From Polyangiaceae bacterium (GTDB taxonomy: Bacteria; Myxococcota_A; Polyangia; Polyangiales; Polyangiaceae), in the NCBI GenBank assembly GCA_013214025.1, contig JABSRN010000153.1, forward strand, positions 48,239-112,238: a DNA stretch of 64,000 bases. The letters are read 5' to 3'. A model generated the notes under the pieces. It did no database searches. It saw nothing but the letters and a program-made list of their open reading frames with translations, and had not been told where the DNA came from. The stretch's first letter is position 1. Each line of letters begins with the position of its first letter. Positions 18,244-27,872 of this stretch are shown here, piece after piece. Position numbers and translations under genes: made by a program.

Positions 18244-20577
18244 TCAATGGCCCCACACGGTGAGCGCGGCGGCAGTCTCGTCGTCCAGATCGGCGCTCTC
18301 CCGCCCGACCAAACGAGCCGGCTTGCTCCGCGCAACGCTCAGTTGCCCAAACGTACGGGTCCACATCGCGGACGACGTGAGCGGACGCTCTTGCAGTAGG
18401 TCCGTCGCACAAGCAGGATCCACGTCCAGGCGACACAGAGCAGGGACCGCGCCAAAGTAGCCGCTGAGCAGCCAGGAGCCGAGCCGGGTAGAGTAGCGGT
18501 TGCCCAGGGTGGCGCTCAACCAACGGCCCGCCAACGGTGTCACCCCCGCCGCGACGGCCGCCAAGTCCAGACCCCGCATCCGCCGCGGCGTCTTCAGTCC
18601 CAGAGCCGCCAAGATGGTCGTGGGTAGATCCAGCGGTGTCACCCAACTGCGCGATCGGCTGGCCACCAGGCGTTTTCCAGGAAACTTTACGAAGAGGGGC
18701 GACAGCAGATGGTCCTCGCCTAGGCTGGGTGCCGGCGCGTGGGGGATCGCAGGCGGATCGCCCATGGGCACGTCACCGGCGAAGATGAACAGCGTATGGT
18801 CCCATTCTCCGCTCTCCTTAAGCGACCGTACAAGCCGCCCCAGCTCCAGATCCTGTTTCTCCAACGACGCTCCGGCCAGCGCGTGCAGCCGTTCCCAGTC
18901 GCGTGTCTGCAGCCGCCGCAACGAACGCCGCCGGCGTTTGCGTACCTTGGAGAGCGCCAGAGCGCCCCGTCGAGCACCCAGTACGCCGCCGTATCCCTCC
19001 GGGGGCAATTCCTGAACTTCCTTACGGGTCAGGTCCCACGGGGGATGAGACCCGCGAAGATGAAGCACCAGAAGCCGCCGCTGTTCAGGCTCGGACGCGA
19101 TTTGTGCCTGCAGCCATTCTAATCCAAGACGAATCGGTTCTGTTGCCGGCACATCCTGCACGGGCGAAATGCTCTCAAACGCGTCCCAGCCGGTGTCGAA
19201 ACCGAAGGCTTCGAAGGACGGGGGCACGGCGGTGAACATCGCGGTGCGACCGCTCGCCTCCTTGACGATGGAATTGAGCGTTTGAATCGCCGCGGGCAGC
19301 CGGGCCTCGGGATCCTCCAAGCCATGACTGCCCGGGGGCAAGCCACTGAGAATGCTCGCCACCACGGCTGACGTCACTGTGGTCGGTTGCCGGTAGTTCT
19401 CGAACACCACGGCGCTGCGAGAAAGCACCGCTAGGGCGGGGAAACGTTTCGCTTGGCCCCAGGGCGGGAGATTGTCGCGATCCAAGCCAGCGGCCAGCAC
19501 CAGCACCACGGTTCGCGCCGGATTATCGGGCAACTTGGGGGGACGACGCTGCAGCTCAGGATTTCCGAACGCCACCCGACCCGATCGTCGGCTCTGACGT
19601 GCCCGAAACTCCAGGTACACAAGCTTGCCAGCATATTTCGACAGATCGATATCCACACGATCCCAATCCTTGGGGTCCGGCTTGGGTACGTCACGTTCGT
19701 CGAGCAATACGTTGTAGTCACCGTCGGCGATCAACGAAATCTCCGCTCGTCCACCGCCCTCGCCCCAGTAGCCGAGCGCCACTTTCAGATGTGTGCCGGG
19801 CTCGATCATCACGGGGCATCGCACCGCCCCCGGCCCTTTGAGCACGAAGGAGCGCTCCGCCACCTTGTTCAACACCACGTCGTTCAGAATATTTCCGGCT
19901 GTCGGTGCGGAGAAGGTTTCGACCGAGCGTTGGGAGGGTCCGATTCGTACCCAATCCACCTCGGCGTAGGGCGTGTGCTCAGCTGTGGGACGACCTCGCA
20001 TCCGCAAGGTCAGAGTGTGACGCCCAGGAGCGAGTGTTTTCTTCAGCGTCCGAAAGTTCAACACTGCCGGAGCGCTGGACTTCAACTTACCGACACCGGC
20101 CAGCTCTTGGTCGACATAAACCCACAGCCGGTCACTGCGTCCACCTTTCGCACGAATCGTGACTTGCGCCGCTTCTAGCTCTGAGTGAATCCAAAAATCG
20201 TATCGAATGCGACGGACAAAAAGCTGTGCAAAAGTCGTACCCGCGACCTCCCGCGTCTCGACGCCGTCAAAAGGCCCCAGAGAAAAACCTCGATGACGCT
20301 GGGCGGATCGGGCACCGAAATCCAAGCTCACTCCGCGGTGGAAGACTTGGCAATTGGCTAAGTCGTCGAGAAAAGAGAAACGCTCCACCGCTTGGTTGAC
20401 GGCTGCGCTGGGGTCTACGGTGGGGGGCGTCGCCTGAGAGGCTGAGGGTTCAGATTTTTTTTTGCAGCCCGTCTGAACGAAACAGAGCGCCAACACGCAC
20501 AATATCAGCCAGCCGCCGCGATCAGCGGCCAGGGCAATCGAGCGACTCCGGAAAATCAACCGGGAAGCCACGAGCAC
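18244..20577 (-). CDS. Sulfatase-fold lipoprotein with degenerate active site
   Basis: A 777-residue predicted lipoprotein (lipobox QTGC, Cys 38; GTG start at 20577, GTG at 20571 also possible). Residues about 60-340 look like beta-sandwich modules. From about 365 an alkaline-phosphatase/sulfatase-type domain begins (TVVLVLAAGLDRDNLPPWG, then FPALAVLSRSAVVFENY and ASILSGLPPGSHG). The expected metal Asp of the D-x-L-R-x-D motif reads as AAGLDRD, there is no CxPxR nucleophile motif, and the late D-H-G-E metal site reads as AGDVPMGD. It is therefore probably a non-catalytic binding protein or has altered chemistry. It follows the giant regulator by 25 bases on the same strand. Confidence 0.8.
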   Translation of the reverse strand: MLVASRLIFRSRSIALAADRGGWLILCVLALCFVQTGCKKKSEPSASQATPPTVDPSAAVNQAVERFSFLDDLANCQVFHRGVSLDFGARSAQRHRGFSLGPFDGVETREVAGTTFAQLFVRRIRYDFWIHSELEAAQVTIRAKGGRSDRLWVYVDQELAGVGKLKSSAPAVLNFRTLKKTLAPGRHTLTLRMRGRPTAEHTPYAEVDWVRIGPSQRSVETFSAPTAGNILNDVVLNKVAERSFVLKGPGAVRCPVMIEPGTHLKVALGYWGEGGGRAEISLIADGDYNVLLDERDVPKPDPKDWDRVDIDLSKYAGKLVYLEFRARQSRRSGRVAFGNPELQRRPPKLPDNPARTVVLVLAAGLDRDNLPPWGQAKRFPALAVLSRSAVVFENYRQPTTVTSAVVASILSGLPPGSHGLEDPEARLPAAIQTLNSIVKEASGRTAMFTAVPPSFEAFGFDTGWDAFESISPVQDVPATEPIRLGLEWLQAQIASEPEQRRLLVLHLRGSHPPWDLTRKEVQELPPEGYGGVLGARRGALALSKVRKRRRRSLRRLQTRDWERLHALAGASLEKQDLELGRLVRSLKESGEWDHTLFIFAGDVPMGDPPAIPHAPAPSLGEDHLLSPLFVKFPGKRLVASRSRSWVTPLDLPTTILAALGLKTPRRMRGLDLAAVAAGVTPLAGRWLSATLGNRYSTRLGSWLLSGYFGAVPALCRLDVDPACATDLLQERPLTSSAMWTRTFGQLSVARSKPARLVGRESADLDDETAAALTVWGH

Positions 20578-20602
20578 GGCCTTCCCGGGTAATCGCTGCG
20601 AA

Positions 20603-23600
20603 TCATTTCGCCGGCGGGACTACCAGATCCACCCGAGTGCGTCGCCCAGCTTGGATATCGATGCCCTCCGTGACTTCCGCCCCACCCAGCTCGATCCGAA
20701 GGTTCGTAGTGCCCGGCAGCAACTGCAGCTGGCGGCGAGGCCCGCGACCCACGAAACGACCATCCAGGTAAATCATGTGCCGATCGCCAGTAGATATCTC
20801 CAGCAGGCCCTTTCCGGGCGGGACGGCCATTCCCACTGGCAAGGGGCGATCGCTGGTGCGAAACGAAAGGGCTTTGGATTCCGCCCGAGCAGTTCGCTTC
20901 TGCGCCACAGGATCCGAAGGCGCCTCATCGGCCTCCGCCACGGTCTGCTCGGTCCGATCCGTCTCGGACTCGGTATCCGCGGCCGGCTCGTCATCGTCGA
21001 CGGCGCTCTCGGCGGTGGTTGGCACGTCCGTCAAAGCGCTACGGATCAGCCGTGTGCCGCCAAAACTGATGACCAACGCGGCCGCCAGGGCGGCGGCGAA
21101 ACCCAACTTTTTCCCCAAGCTGGGGGCACCTTCGGACACCGGCAGCAATTCGTCTTCGCCGCTAGCGCCGAGCTCGTCGCGCAGGGATCTCAAGCGCGCG
21201 GGCTCGGGAGCAACAACTCGGGTGTCCTCGTCGTCCCCTGCAGAAGCGGGCACGGGCTCAACATCAGCCAACCCAGAAGCGGGCACTTTTTTCGGAAACT
21301 GGATCGACTTGGTCTCGGCGATGATCCCGCCGCTCTGTTTGGGCGGGGACTCCACAGCATCCTCGGTAGTTTTCGGGGACGCCTCGGCAGCATTCGGGGA
21401 GGCACTGGAAATTTGGGCCGCCTCGACCCCGCCGCCGAACAATGTCGAGGCGAGCGCGTCCGCTTCCGCTTCCGGCTGCACGGGCTTGGGAGGCGGGGGC
21501 GCTGGAGACACGGCGTTCTCCCTCTTCTCTGGCGCCTGGCTCTTGTCGGCGGACATTCCAGGAAAATCAAACTGATCGAGCGCGGCCAGCGCGGAATCCG
21601 GATCCACCAGATCCCCGAGGGATGGCGGGGGCGCTGGAGTCCCGCGCAAAGTGTCCGGGGGCTTCTGAACCCCCCCGAGAGTCGCCGAGAAGGGCTTCGG
21701 CGGGGGCTTGGCGACCCGCGACACTGTTCCCAATTCTCCCAGAGCGGACGCTGGCCTGCGGGGCTGAGGGCGCGGAATGGGAGACACCTCGGGGACCTCT
21801 GCATCGTCAACCACCAGTGGCTTGGCTGTACCGATGAGAGTTTGGGTGAAGCGCTTCTGACCGCCGGACGTCGAAGCCTGTTGGCGTGCCGCAGGCGCAG
21901 GCGCAGGCGCAGGCGCAGGCGCCTCGCCCATCATGGAACCAAGCACCGCGTCGGACAGGTTGGCGACGGGCTCAGCCGGCTTCGCTGGGGCGGGGCCAGT
22001 CGGTTCGGTCGGAGAGCGCCGCACGGCCACCAATTTTTTCCCACCGACGGCGGAGTCGTCATCGGCCGTTGACTGCGGCGCGCTAGGGCTAGCGCTAGCG
22101 GCAGCGCCGTCGTCAACAGGAGGGGCGGTAGGGGGAGCCGCTTCTTCAGCGGGAGCTTCCGCCGGCTCGCTCTGGGATGCCGAAGACGGCTCAGCGGTCT
22201 CCGGCGGAAGCTCCTCGGCGGCATCACTCGCCGCAGGGGCTGACTCAACTGGGAGCGGCGCGGCTGACTCGGCTAGGGGCAGCTCCGCAACCGGCGCAGA
22301 CTCTGAGGGCGAGTCGACAGAAGCTTCGGAATCTACCCCCGCGCTGGCAGTAGAAACTTGAGCCTGCCCTGCCGTCTCCGCTTCCAGCCGCTCTCCAAAG
22401 GTATCGGCGGGCGCTGTTTCCACCTCCGGGACTCCGCCCGTCGCTGCGGTAACCACCGGGGGCTCCGCTGTCGCGAATTGGCTCGCCGGCAGCTCATCGG
22501 AACCTGCCGGCGCGGGCGGCGCTAGCGGAATAGCGGAAGAGGGCGGCATAACAGGTGTACCGCTAACCGCAGGCGGCAAGGGAGCCGACTGAGCGTCCAC
22601 CGTGCGAACCTCCGCGGGCACGGGCTCCACGACAGCTGGTGCGGCTGAAGGTCGCGCGACTACCGCCACACCGTCGGGACGCGTCATCTCGGTAGAAGCA
22701 AGGTTGACCTCGGGTTCGTGATCTTTTGCCACCACAGCGACGGGTGCCGCCGGACTCTCCGGTTTGGGCTCGACCGGGGGAAGCACCTTAGAACTCTGCG
22801 CACTCTGGGCATCTGCCGTAAGCTGCACCTCCGCAGGCGGCTCTGTCGACACAGCGGGGGGCCCGACACGGTTCTCCGCGGCCGTATTTTTAGACTGGCC
22901 GAGGCCCGTTCTGGGAAGCCTTGTGTCGATGGCCGGCAAGAGCTCGGGATCCCCCGCGCGAAGTTTTTCCAGCGCCGCCGCCAGCAGATCGCGACCGTCT
23001 CGGTCCAGCACGCTGCGTACGGTTCCGTGAATCACCAGATCGGTCAAGGCGCGATCCAAAAGCCCGGGAGTCACCCGTCCGGCCAGTAGCAGTTCACCGG
23101 GGGACTCACCGCGGCTCAGCATAACCGTGAGGCGCTGAATGTCCTCTGGCGAACTGTCGAGGTAAGGCGCCATCGCTTCGGTATCGATGGTCACGCTCCC
23201 CACATCGATCAAGCGCTCTGACGAAAGTGCCGCCGCCGCCGCCCGCGCTCGCAGAACCGGTGTCTCGAGCACCTGGCGGAGCCCGCCATCAAACTCTTTG
23301 CGGCACTCGTGCGAGCTGCGACGAATGGCGAACCTGCCAGCTCGCATGCCCAACAGTGGAGCCAACGCATTTTCGGCATACTCGGTAGAGCCGCTGTGGC
23401 CCGTGCGGCTGGCGCAGCGGACCTCACCGAGGCGGACCTCCACCTCGTACAGAAACGCCGCATCCCGGAACGCGATATGCGCGCTCAGTTGCGCATCGCA
23501 GACCAACTGGAGCACCAAGCGCGGCGTCATTCCATCCAAACGACCCCGCACTTCGACGTCCGTCGCCAGCCGCGATTCGACCCTCGACCGAGCCTGGAGA

Positions 23601-25054
23601 ACCTCTCGAACACGAGCGGTCACGCTGGAGGCGGTGGCTTCTTTACGCAGGTAGCCGTCAGCTGCGGCCCCCAACTCCCGGCCCCGCTGAAGTAAGTCCT
23701 CTTTCCAGGACAGCAAGATCACCGGCACGTCACTCAGCGCCACATCGCGCTTCAGCTCCCGACAAAGCGCAAAGCCGTCGAGCTTGGGCATCAAGATGTC
23801 GCTCAACACGAGATCCGGCCAATGCTCGCGGCACAGACGCAACGCCTCTTGGCCGTCGTGAGCTTCGATGACTGTGACGCCGGCATCCCTCAGGACGTCG
23901 CCGAGAAACCACACCACCGCCGGATCGTCATCCACCACCACCACGGTGCGGCCCTCCAGACTCACGTCGGCAGCCAATCGAGCCTTGGGCTGACGGCTGC
24001 GAGTATCGCGACCTGCCCACGGTGCGAGCGGCACCGCGCCTTCTGGACCCGAAGCGTCAAACTGCACCGATCCGCCCGAGCGCATGGTGACCAACTCACG
24101 AACACGAGCCACCGCTGACCAAACGGCTGCCAATACATCCGTTCCGTCCCCGAGGGGCACGCTGATGTCCCGGGCGCTATCCAACGCCGCCCCGCTCAAC
24201 CCGCGACGGATCTCTTCAATGATGCGCTCGGCCAACACATCGATAGTCACATCGCCGATCGGATCGGCCCGTATGGGTTCGACACGCCGACGCTCCAGCG
24301 CTTCGACGATGGCACGTCGCAGGGTGACGGGACTCACCGGTTTGGGCAGCACCTGGGCTGCCCCGAGTTGCACAACCCCTGCCGCCGCCTCAGGCCGCTC
24401 AAAGGAGCCAATGGCGATGATGATCGTGGGCTCGATCAACGGATTGTCCCGCAGTCGTTCCAGCAATTCCTTGGCGCCGCGTAAATCGCCGTCGATCACG
24501 GTTACGTCGGGGGCGCGCATGCGAACCAAATCATCCGCGTCCTCCGCCACGTCGGTGGCGGCGCAATCGATCTTCGTGCCGTCGGCTGGAGCCTCTTCGA
24601 TGGCCACCGCCAGCTCGCTCTCGCCGAAGAGCACCACGCTCACCGGCCAGGCCCCGGTTCCCGAATCCAAGTTCAGCCGCACATCAGCGGGGCCCCCCAG
24701 CTGCACCGGTGCCCCCAAGACGAGGGAGGGCACGAGCTCGAGGAATCGCTTTACATCCTGAATATCATTGAATTTTATCTCGCCCTGGGCGACGGCATTG
24801 GCCAACACCGCAGCCGCGTCCCCCATGGCGTCGCCGGCCTTCTCGAAGCCCAGAACCCTGGCTGCGGCACAGATAGCGTGTAATCGCCTCCGCAGATTGT
24901 CGCGGGCCCCGATGTTGTCGGGCTCTTGTTCAAGGCTTTTCAGTGCATTGGTGACGACGTCCAGGCGACGACCAAGACTGCCAACGAATTCCGCACGGGA
25001 ATCCGCCAGGCGCTTGGGTTCGCCGGATTTCCGTGCGTGGCTCGGCTCGGGCAT
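20603..25054 (-). CDS. Giant HPt / double receiver / DUF4388 / PEGA-like membrane regulator
   Basis: A 1483-residue multidomain signalling protein; ATG 25054 is chosen over 25084. In order: an HPt-like helical domain (about 15-100) with candidate phospho-His 59 (RRLHAICAAARVLGF); a receiver-like domain (about 138-255) with D188 and LPKP but no N-terminal acidic pair; a canonical receiver (about 370-490) with DDD at 375-377, phospho-acceptor D419 (VLSDILMPKLDG) and K471; a DUF4388/PATAN-like domain (about 500-585). A Pro/Ala/Glu-rich linker of several hundred residues follows, then one transmembrane helix (LGFAAALAAALVISFGG) and a C-terminal PEGA-like domain. No kinase or DNA-binding domain is seen. 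It lies between dapF and the sulfatase-like gene. Confidence 0.85.
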   Translation of the reverse strand: MPEPSHARKSGEPKRLADSRAEFVGSLGRRLDVVTNALKSLEQEPDNIGARDNLRRRLHAICAAARVLGFEKAGDAMGDAAAVLANAVAQGEIKFNDIQDVKRFLELVPSLVLGAPVQLGGPADVRLNLDSGTGAWPVSVVLFGESELAVAIEEAPADGTKIDCAATDVAEDADDLVRMRAPDVTVIDGDLRGAKELLERLRDNPLIEPTIIIAIGSFERPEAAAGVVQLGAAQVLPKPVSPVTLRRAIVEALERRRVEPIRADPIGDVTIDVLAERIIEEIRRGLSGAALDSARDISVPLGDGTDVLAAVWSAVARVRELVTMRSGGSVQFDASGPEGAVPLAPWAGRDTRSRQPKARLAADVSLEGRTVVVVDDDPAVVWFLGDVLRDAGVTVIEAHDGQEALRLCREHWPDLVLSDILMPKLDGFALCRELKRDVALSDVPVILLSWKEDLLQRGRELGAAADGYLRKEATASSVTARVREVLQARSRVESRLATDVEVRGRLDGMTPRLVLQLVCDAQLSAHIAFRDAAFLYEVEVRLGEVRCASRTGHSGSTEYAENALAPLLGMRAGRFAIRRSSHECRKEFDGGLRQVLETPVLRARAAAAALSSERLIDVGSVTIDTEAMAPYLDSSPEDIQRLTVMLSRGESPGELLLAGRVTPGLLDRALTDLVIHGTVRSVLDRDGRDLLAAALEKLRAGDPELLPAIDTRLPRTGLGQSKNTAAENRVGPPAVSTEPPAEVQLTADAQSAQSSKVLPPVEPKPESPAAPVAVVAKDHEPEVNLASTEMTRPDGVAVVARPSAAPAVVEPVPAEVRTVDAQSAPLPPAVSGTPVMPPSSAIPLAPPAPAGSDELPASQFATAEPPVVTAATGGVPEVETAPADTFGERLEAETAGQAQVSTASAGVDSEASVDSPSESAPVAELPLAESAAPLPVESAPAASDAAEELPPETAEPSSASQSEPAEAPAEEAAPPTAPPVDDGAAASASPSAPQSTADDDSAVGGKKLVAVRRSPTEPTGPAPAKPAEPVANLSDAVLGSMMGEAPAPAPAPAPAARQQASTSGGQKRFTQTLIGTAKPLVVDDAEVPEVSPIPRPQPRRPASALGELGTVSRVAKPPPKPFSATLGGVQKPPDTLRGTPAPPPSLGDLVDPDSALAALDQFDFPGMSADKSQAPEKRENAVSPAPPPPKPVQPEAEADALASTLFGGGVEAAQISSASPNAAEASPKTTEDAVESPPKQSGGIIAETKSIQFPKKVPASGLADVEPVPASAGDDEDTRVVAPEPARLRSLRDELGASGEDELLPVSEGAPSLGKKLGFAAALAAALVISFGGTRLIRSALTDVPTTAESAVDDDEPAADTESETDRTEQTVAEADEAPSDPVAQKRTARAESKALSFRTSDRPLPVGMAVPPGKGLLEISTGDRHMIYLDGRFVGRGPRRQLQLLPGTTNLRIELGGAEVTEGIDIQAGRRTRVDLVVPPAK
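21891..21920. repeat. Hexanucleotide microsatellite (GCAGGC)x5 in coding sequence
   Basis: Five perfect GCAGGC units within the giant regulator gene, read on the minus strand as alternating Ala-Pro in the flexible linker. Copy-number change would add or remove Ala-Pro pairs without a frameshift. Confidence 0.85.
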
Positions 25055-25140
25055 CGCCCCGGCCGTAACACAGCGCCCGAACAAAGCAGGAGTTTTCGAT
25101 AATTTCGAACCCTCGGGCCTATTGTTCCGACACGCCTTCC

Positions 25141-25953
25141 CTAGGATTCTGACACTTCAGCGGAATATACGTGAACCGCGGGACCCTCGAGAATCATTGC
25201 CAAGCTGCCCTCCGCCACCTGCACGCTGAGCTGCCCGCCCGGGAGATTCACCGCCACATCCGCGCCAAACGGGACGTGACCCGCCAGAGCCGCCGCGACG
25301 ACGGTAGCGGCGGCTCCCGTTCCGCAGGCCTGCGTGCGACCGACACCACGCTCCCAGACATCCAAGTCGATTCCACCATCGGCTCGGATCACGGCGAACT
25401 CGATGTTCGCACCACCCGCGACACACGCCGAGATTTGAGGTGCTAAGAGATCGATTCGCTCTTTGCTTTCACGCTCGGCGAAACGGATCGCATGGGGATT
25501 CCCCGTCGAAATACGCTGAAAATCGAGCTCTTTTCCTGCATCGCGAAAGACCAAGGTGCCCGCGGTTTCGGCACAACCGAGCTCCAAGCGCACGGACGCA
25601 GACGCTGCCCCAGTACTGAAATCGGTCAAACGGCACGCCAACAGGCCCGAGTCTGTCTCCACCGCGAACTCCGACGGTATATCGGCTGTGGCGCGTGCCA
25701 AATGCAGCACCACACAGCGCAAGCCGTTTCCGCACATTTCCGGACGCGACCCATCGGCATTGAGCACGATCATTCGCGCTCTCGCTGCCGGCTCCTCGGC
25801 GGGGGTCACCAGCAAGACACCGTCAGCGCCGATACCCCGATGCCGAGAGCAGAGGCCTGCCACTCGCGCCGCATCGAAGCCGTCGGGCGAGTCCGCCTCC
25901 ACAACGATGAAATCGTTACCGAGGCCGTGATATTTTTCGATTCGCAGGTTCAT
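25141..25953 (-). CDS. dapF: Diaminopimelate epimerase
   Basis: Interconverts LL- and meso-diaminopimelate for lysine and peptidoglycan synthesis. The 270-residue protein begins KYHGLGNDFIVVEA. The two catalytic cysteines are C74 in MCGNGLRC and C210 in ACGTGAAA; ISTGNPHAI and the IGADGVLLV region are also conserved. It is the first gene of a minus-strand group with the giant regulator (86 bases further on) and is divergent from aroKB. Length and motifs are normal. Confidence 0.97.
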   Translation of the reverse strand: MNLRIEKYHGLGNDFIVVEADSPDGFDAARVAGLCSRHRGIGADGVLLVTPAEEPAARARMIVLNADGSRPEMCGNGLRCVVLHLARATADIPSEFAVETDSGLLACRLTDFSTGAASASVRLELGCAETAGTLVFRDAGKELDFQRISTGNPHAIRFAERESKERIDLLAPQISACVAGGANIEFAVIRADGGIDLDVWERGVGRTQACGTGAAATVVAAALAGHVPFGADVAVNLPGGQLSVQVAEGSLAMILEGPAVHVYSAEVSES

Positions 25954-26175
25954 CTGCTGTTGGTGTGGGGGTTTACGTGCGGAACGTCAAGAGTTGCCCC
26001 ATCCGGGCAGACCACTGCGAGCCCACGCACCCGGCCCGATCCAGCGCCCAGTCGAGGCCCCCCGGGCTGGTTCCCACGAAAACTGCCTGCCTCGGCGCCC
26101 ACTGGATTATAGAAATTGTGCCGGCAACAGCCGGCGAACCACCCCTCCACAGCCCGCCTGCGACAAACATCCGAA

Positions 26176-27759
26176 ATGAAACGCCCCCTGCTCCTCAACG
26201 GCTTCATGGCCACCGGCAAATCCACCGTGGGCCGCCTGATCGCGCAGGAGACGGGGACCCCCTTCGTCGATCTAGACGCCGCCATCGAGGCCGCAGCCGG
26301 AGCTAGTATCCCCGAAATTTTTAATAACGAGGGTGAAGCGGGGTTTCGCGATCGCGAACACCGGGCACTCAGCGACTTGTTGGAGACACCCATAGCCCAG
26401 GTCATCGCGCTCGGAGGCGGTGCCCTATTGATGCGGGAGATCCGGCTGACCGCAATGGATCGCGGCGTTGTGGTCTGTCTGCACGCCGAATTGTCCGAGC
26501 TCATAACCCGCGCCGGCGCCGACGGCTCTCGACCGTTGCTGGCGGGGCCAAACCCCCAGGCACAAATCGAACGGCTGCTGACTCTGCGGTCGCCCGCCTA
26601 CGAAGAGGCGCATTGCCAAGTCAACACCGGTGGGCGAGATCCCACGGAAATCGCCGAGGAGATTCGAAAGTTTTGGCAACGCGATCCGATGGGAGTCGCC
26701 GCCGGATCGAGCTCCTACGCGGTCGACATAGGGCGATCCCTCGTCGCCACCATCCTGCCGCCGCAGCTGAGCTCTGCCTCAAGCGCCATCTTGGTCACCG
26801 ACGCGAACGTCGGCCCTCTGCACGGCGATGGCACCCAAACGGCCATGGAAAGCACGGGACTCTCCGTCAGCCGCTACACCCTCACGCCTGGGGAAGAACA
26901 CAAAACCATCGCCGCCGTAGAGAAGATCTGGAAACACGCGCAATCCCAAGGGGCTGATCGAAGCACTATTTTTGTGGGTTTAGGAGGCGGCGTCTGCACG
27001 GACATGACGGGCTTCGCGAGTGCCAGTTGGATGCGCGGCACCCCTTGGATCGGGCTGCCCACCACGATGCTCGCCATGGTGGACGCTTCGGTCGGCGGCA
27101 AGACAGCGGTGGATCTCGGAGCCGGCAAGAACGCTGTGGGCGCCTTCTGGCAGCCCCGTGGCGTGATTTGCGACGTCGATTTTCTTCAGACCGAGAGCGC
27201 ACGCGGCTTCAAAAGCGCCCTCGCGGAGGTCGTAAAGACTGCCCTCATCGGGGATTCGAAGCTTTTCGAGCTGCTGGAAAAATCCCCCAGAGATGTGCTC
27301 GCGAGGGACCCGGATCTAACTACGGAATTGGTTCGCCGCTGCATCCGCGTAAAATCTCACATTGTTGGGCTAGATGCCCGGGAAGGCGGGGTGCGGGCAA
27401 CGCTAAATCTCGGCCACACCCTGGGACATGCCCTGGAAGCCTACGGTGGGTACGGAAAGCTTACCCATGGCGAAGCTATCAGTCTGGGACTTGTCGCCGC
27501 TCTGCAGGTCGGCGTGCGCCTCGGGCTGACCCCGCCAGAGCTCAGTGAGCGTACGACGCGGCTGCTGCAACAACTGGATCTTCCGACAGATCTCGCGAAA
27601 CAGCCGCTCGTAAAAGCTACGTCTCTCTTAACCCACGATAAGAAACGCATCGGTAAGTCTATTAAGTTTATCGCCGCCAAAGCCATTGGCGATGTCCTAA
27701 CTATCAGTCTGCCAGTGGACGATCTCGCCGCTGAAGCCGCCGCCATAGCCAAGCTTTAA
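26176..27759 (+). CDS. aroKB: Bifunctional shikimate kinase / 3-dehydroquinate synthase fusion
   Basis: A 527-residue fusion of two enzymes of the shikimate pathway that are often neighbouring genes elsewhere. Residues about 1-165 are shikimate kinase: P-loop GFMATGKST at 9-17, DLDAAIE, FRDREH, and LGGGALL. Residues about 175-527 are 3-dehydroquinate synthase: PGEEHKTI, GLGGGVCTDMTGFAS, the NAD-binding PTTMLAMVDASVGGKTAVD, LAEVVKT and the zinc ligands NLGHTLGHALE and HGEAISLG. ATG 26176 is preferred; the frame upstream to 26116 lacks family similarity. Fusion is complete, without a stop or frameshift between domains. Confidence 0.96.
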   Translation: MKRPLLLNGFMATGKSTVGRLIAQETGTPFVDLDAAIEAAAGASIPEIFNNEGEAGFRDREHRALSDLLETPIAQVIALGGGALLMREIRLTAMDRGVVVCLHAELSELITRAGADGSRPLLAGPNPQAQIERLLTLRSPAYEEAHCQVNTGGRDPTEIAEEIRKFWQRDPMGVAAGSSSYAVDIGRSLVATILPPQLSSASSAILVTDANVGPLHGDGTQTAMESTGLSVSRYTLTPGEEHKTIAAVEKIWKHAQSQGADRSTIFVGLGGGVCTDMTGFASASWMRGTPWIGLPTTMLAMVDASVGGKTAVDLGAGKNAVGAFWQPRGVICDVDFLQTESARGFKSALAEVVKTALIGDSKLFELLEKSPRDVLARDPDLTTELVRRCIRVKSHIVGLDAREGGVRATLNLGHTLGHALEAYGGYGKLTHGEAISLGLVAALQVGVRLGLTPPELSERTTRLLQQLDLPTDLAKQPLVKATSLLTHDKKRIGKSIKFIAAKAIGDVLTISLPVDDLAAEAAAIAKL

Positions 27760-27872
27760 GCCCGATATCGACTTTAATTAGCGCCACAATTTTTGCGAAC
27801 GCTCACAGCCTCGGTAGACTTGTGGGAGAGTTGTCCTGGACGCGAACTGCGCGGGACGACATTGAGGTTCTT

